NCBI GenBank assembly: GCA_029262975.1
Contig: JAJCYJ010000235.1
Location: 1-7,524 of the forward strand
DNA length: 7,524 bases
From: Saprospiraceae bacterium
Lineage (GTDB): Bacteria > Bacteroidota > Bacteroidia > Chitinophagales > Saprospiraceae
Reading direction: 5' to 3'
Part shown: piece after piece, positions 5,056 through 7,524 of the stretch
Layout of the letters: each line of letters starts with the position of its first letter
Position numbering within the stretch: the first letter of the stretch is position 1
The notes under the pieces: model-generated
Seen by the model: the letters and a program-made list of their open reading frames with translations, nothing else
Told to the model about the DNA's origin: nothing
Databases searched by the model: none
Program-made: the position numbers and the translations under genes

Positions 5056-7524
5056 TGCAACTCAAAATTTACTGTCAGTGATGGAAATACGGAACCTAAA
5101 ATAGCCAAGCGGTTTGCCTGAACTTTTTCAAATGCGGCACGCGTAAAGAAAACCGAGAATGGATTTTTTCTGCCAAGAACATTGTAAATAGAAAAAGTCC
5201 AACTCGTTTTAAATCTTTTATTCTTTTTATAACCTTCACCTACTGTATAGGCCATATCAATTCTAAAATAATCAGGGACACGATTAGAATTTCTTGTGGA
5301 GTAAATTGGAATAACAATATTATTCCCCGTAATAAAGTTTCCAATTGGCGGTGTGGTAGGTCGTCCGGTACTGTAATTTACGTTTATGGTAAAAGTGTTT
5401 CTCTGATTAGGATTATAATTTAAGATAAGAGAGGCATCATGTGTTTTATCAAAATTACTGAGATACCAATCTCCGTTATTGATGTTTTCAATACGTCTTT
5501 CTGATCTGGCATATGTATAACTGAACCATCCATTTAATTCCCCTGCATTCTTTTTAATACTCAATTCACCTCCATATGCTCGACCCTCACCGCCTGCTAA
5601 ATCGGTTTCTAAATGATCATTAACAAGCAACTCGGCAAAATCGACATAGTCGAATAACTGATCAATCTTTCGCGCATAAAATTCTACACTTGTCTCCCAT
5701 ACATTATCATCAGAGTTTTTAAAGACACCAATTGATACATTGTGGGATTTTAAGGGTTTAATATATCTTGTACTGAGTTGCCATTGACTGGATGGTGTCG
5801 GACTATCAGTATTAAAAATTTGACTTATAAATTGAGATGTTCGGCTGTATCCACCTTTAAGGCTCGAATGATCTCCCAGGTTATAGCGTAATGAAACCCT
5901 GGGTTCAATAGCTGAATAGCTGGCCACTGTCCCAGTCTTCGTAACCACCGATGAGATTTGACTATCCGTTGGAAAATTGGGGTCTTCGTATTGAAATTCT
6001 TCGTGAGGACCAAGAAATTGATAGTATGATAGTCTTGCACCACCTGAAATCTGAAATGCGTCAGAAAGACTATAATTTATACCGCCAAAAACGGCCGATT
6101 CACGTCCTTTTTCCTGATCAAGAGAAAGAGGTGAGATGATCGAAATATCTCCAAATGGAGTTCTGTCTCCTGGGTCGACAAAATAATTAATCATGGAAGC
6201 CCCCAGATTTAATTCTATTTCGTCAGAAGGCACAATTTTCAAATTATCCTTGATCTTGATATATGAGACGTTATTATCTATTTGTGCAGCATCGATACCA
6301 TTTAAGTCAAATTGACTGGATTTATATTTGCTGACGACAGCCGTCAAGCTATTTATCATTTTATCATTGATCAGCATCTTATATGTAAACTCACCAAACA
6401 AGGTCGAATAGTCAAAACCAAAATCGTCATTGTAGCTGAAGTCATCTTTAGAAGTATATCCTGTAACTAGAAATGTATGTTTATCATTTGGCTTAACTGT
6501 GATCCTGAAATTTCCATCATAAAAAAACGATGAACTGCGCTGAAGCTCGACATTACTAAGTCTTTGCAATAGCCAATCGGTGTAAGAAGATCTGAAACCT
6601 CCAAGGAAGGCTACTTTGTCCTTAATTATTGGCCCTTCCATTGCCAGTTTGCTGGATACTGGGCCTATCCCTCCTTTTAATCTGAATTGTTGGAAGTCAC
6701 CTTCCCTCATTTCAACATCCATGACAGAGACAAGTCGACCACCAAACTGAGCAGGAATGTTAGCCTTGTATAAATCTACCTTTCTGATAAGATCAGAATT
6801 GAAAGTAGAAAAGAACCCAAGAGAGTGAGACGAATTAAATAATATAGCTTCATCCTGCAGAATTAGATTTTGATCTACATCTCCACCGCGAACATTAAAC
6901 CCTGAAGCGCCTTCACCTACTGTACTGACTCCTGGCTGAAGTAAAAAACTTTTGATTATATCGACTTCTCCTAAGAAAGTAGGCAATTTCTTAATCTCCT
7001 TAACATCCATACTCTCCACCCCAATCTGTACTTGGTTTACGCTTGCATCTGCAGCTCTTGCCCTAATCGTAACTTCGCTTAATTGTACAGCACTCTTGTC
7101 CAATTCAATATTCAATGTGCCATTACTTCTGATTTCTACACTCTCTGAAAAATCACTATAACCAAGAAAACTAACGAGTAAATCATGTGCCCCGGCAGGA
7201 ATATTTTCTATCAGATATGAACCATCAACGTCTGTAGTCGTACCAATATTTAAATCGCTAACCATCACTGTAGCCCCAATCACTGGTTCGTCTGTTTGAA
7301 TATCCAGGACAATGCCAGAAATATCTGCTAGTCCATCCGGTCCCAAAAGAGATATATTGCCTACTTCGCGTTTTCGGGTCACTTGCCCTGAACTTGAAAA
7401 ACTTCCCTCTAAAGCTTGATAATAATCTGAAGAATAATCCTGCTCGATTAGAAGTCTGGGTGCAATTATCCTGGCATATCCACGGTATTCAATAAAACTC
7501 AATGTTGTCTCCTGTAGTAACCGG
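5052..7524 (-). CDS. TonB-dependent outer-membrane receptor with carboxypeptidase-regulatory-like domain (5' end outside window)
   Basis: This is an outer-membrane active transporter, energised by TonB. The frame stays open to the right edge and codes there for RLLQETTLSFIEYRGYARII. That segment resembles the end of an STN domain, so the true start and signal peptide lie outside; the TTG at 7500-7502 is not a credible start. Counting from that TTG, residues 62-146 are a carboxypeptidase-regulatory-like domain (ISGIVLDIQTDEPVIGATV, TDVDGSYLIENIPAG). The plug is at about 169-268 (GFNVRGGDVDQNLILQDEAI, LYKANIPAQFGGR), and the rest to 816 is the 22-strand-type barrel, rich in alternating aromatic strands and ending LTVNFELQ. 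The last residue is Gln where outer-membrane proteins usually end in an aromatic residue. It overlaps the DUF4249 gene by 4 bases. The single-chain layout and DUF4249 partner differ from the SusC/SusD glycan pairs, so the substrate is unknown. An STN domain would permit FecR/sigma signalling. Confidence 0.93.
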   Translation of the reverse strand, partial: RLLQETTLSFIEYRGYARIIAPRLLIEQDYSSDYYQALEGSFSSSGQVTRKREVGNISLLGPDGLADISGIVLDIQTDEPVIGATVMVSDLNIGTTTDVDGSYLIENIPAGAHDLLVSFLGYSDFSESVEIRSNGTLNIELDKSAVQLSEVTIRARAADASVNQVQIGVESMDVKEIKKLPTFLGEVDIIKSFLLQPGVSTVGEGASGFNVRGGDVDQNLILQDEAILFNSSHSLGFFSTFNSDLIRKVDLYKANIPAQFGGRLVSVMDVEMREGDFQQFRLKGGIGPVSSKLAMEGPIIKDKVAFLGGFRSSYTDWLLQRLSNVELQRSSSFFYDGNFRITVKPNDKHTFLVTGYTSKDDFSYNDDFGFDYSTLFGEFTYKMLINDKMINSLTAVVSKYKSSQFDLNGIDAAQIDNNVSYIKIKDNLKIVPSDEIELNLGASMINYFVDPGDRTPFGDISIISPLSLDQEKGRESAVFGGINYSLSDAFQISGGARLSYYQFLGPHEEFQYEDPNFPTDSQISSVVTKTGTVASYSAIEPRVSLRYNLGDHSSLKGGYSRTSQFISQIFNTDSPTPSSQWQLSTRYIKPLKSHNVSIGVFKNSDDNVWETSVEFYARKIDQLFDYVDFAELLVNDHLETDLAGGEGRAYGGELSIKKNAGELNGWFSYTYARSERRIENINNGDWYLSNFDKTHDASLILNYNPNQRNTFTINVNYSTGRPTTPPIGNFITGNNIVIPIYSTRNSNRVPDYFRIDMAYTVGEGYKKNKRFKTSWTFSIYNVLGRKNPFSVFFTRAAFEKVQANRLAILGSVFPSLTVNFELQ

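Noticed and set aside
4805..5104. 99-codon open frame on the + strand spanning the DUF4249/receptor junction
   Set aside because: It is antisense to two well-supported genes and has no domain, signal or start context. The ATGA overlap of the minus-strand genes explains the region.
5825..6139. Short open frames on both strands inside the receptor barrel region (72 and 62 codons)
   Set aside because: Both are embedded in the long receptor frame, show no family features, and are of a length expected by chance.
5052..7524. SusC-type receptor of a polysaccharide utilisation locus
   Set aside because: The partner is a DUF4249-like lipoprotein and not a SusD-like protein, and no glycoside hydrolase or carbohydrate gene is present in the window.

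Overview
The window looks like chromosomal DNA of a low-GC member of the Bacteroidota, probably a free-living or environmental lineage. The reasons are family-level: a TonB-dependent receptor with a carboxypeptidase-regulatory-like N-terminal domain paired with a DUF4249-type lipoprotein, an MG2/plug-like periplasmic or surface protein, a response regulator fused to a Crp/Fnr output domain, A/T-rich spacers, and gene starts without Shine-Dalgarno sequences. All six genes look intact, but the first and last run off the window edges. No RNA gene, insertion sequence, CRISPR array or integration scar was found.

Left part, + strand (1-1877): the 3' part of a sensor histidine kinase overlaps by ATGA with a response regulator whose output is a Crp/Fnr-like cNMP-fold plus winged-helix domain. 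They form one translationally coupled two-component pair. The regulator lacks the residues expected for cAMP binding and has no FNR-type iron-sulfur cysteine cluster, so the input is most likely phosphorylation.

Middle (1881-2233): a small two-helix membrane protein, not assignable to a named family, faces the regulator tail to tail with only 3 bases between the stop codons. Its 101-base upstream spacer holds the most striking non-coding signal of the window. Two FNR-box-like sites (TTGAT-N4-ATCAT towards the gene) are identical at all ten specific positions and sit exactly 22 bases apart, two helical turns. A TAnnTTTG-like Bacteroidota -7 element lies where a class II activated promoter would need it. 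The adjacent Crp/Fnr-type response regulator is the obvious candidate to bind there.

Right part, - strand (2234-7524, transcribed right to left): a TonB-dependent receptor (5' end outside the window), then a DUF4249 lipoprotein overlapping it by ATGA, then 32 bases further an MG2-domain protein carrying a plug-like domain without a barrel. These three probably form one outer-membrane transport operon of unknown substrate. The receptor seems to start with an STN-like segment, so regulation through a FecR/sigma pair upstream, outside the window, is possible.
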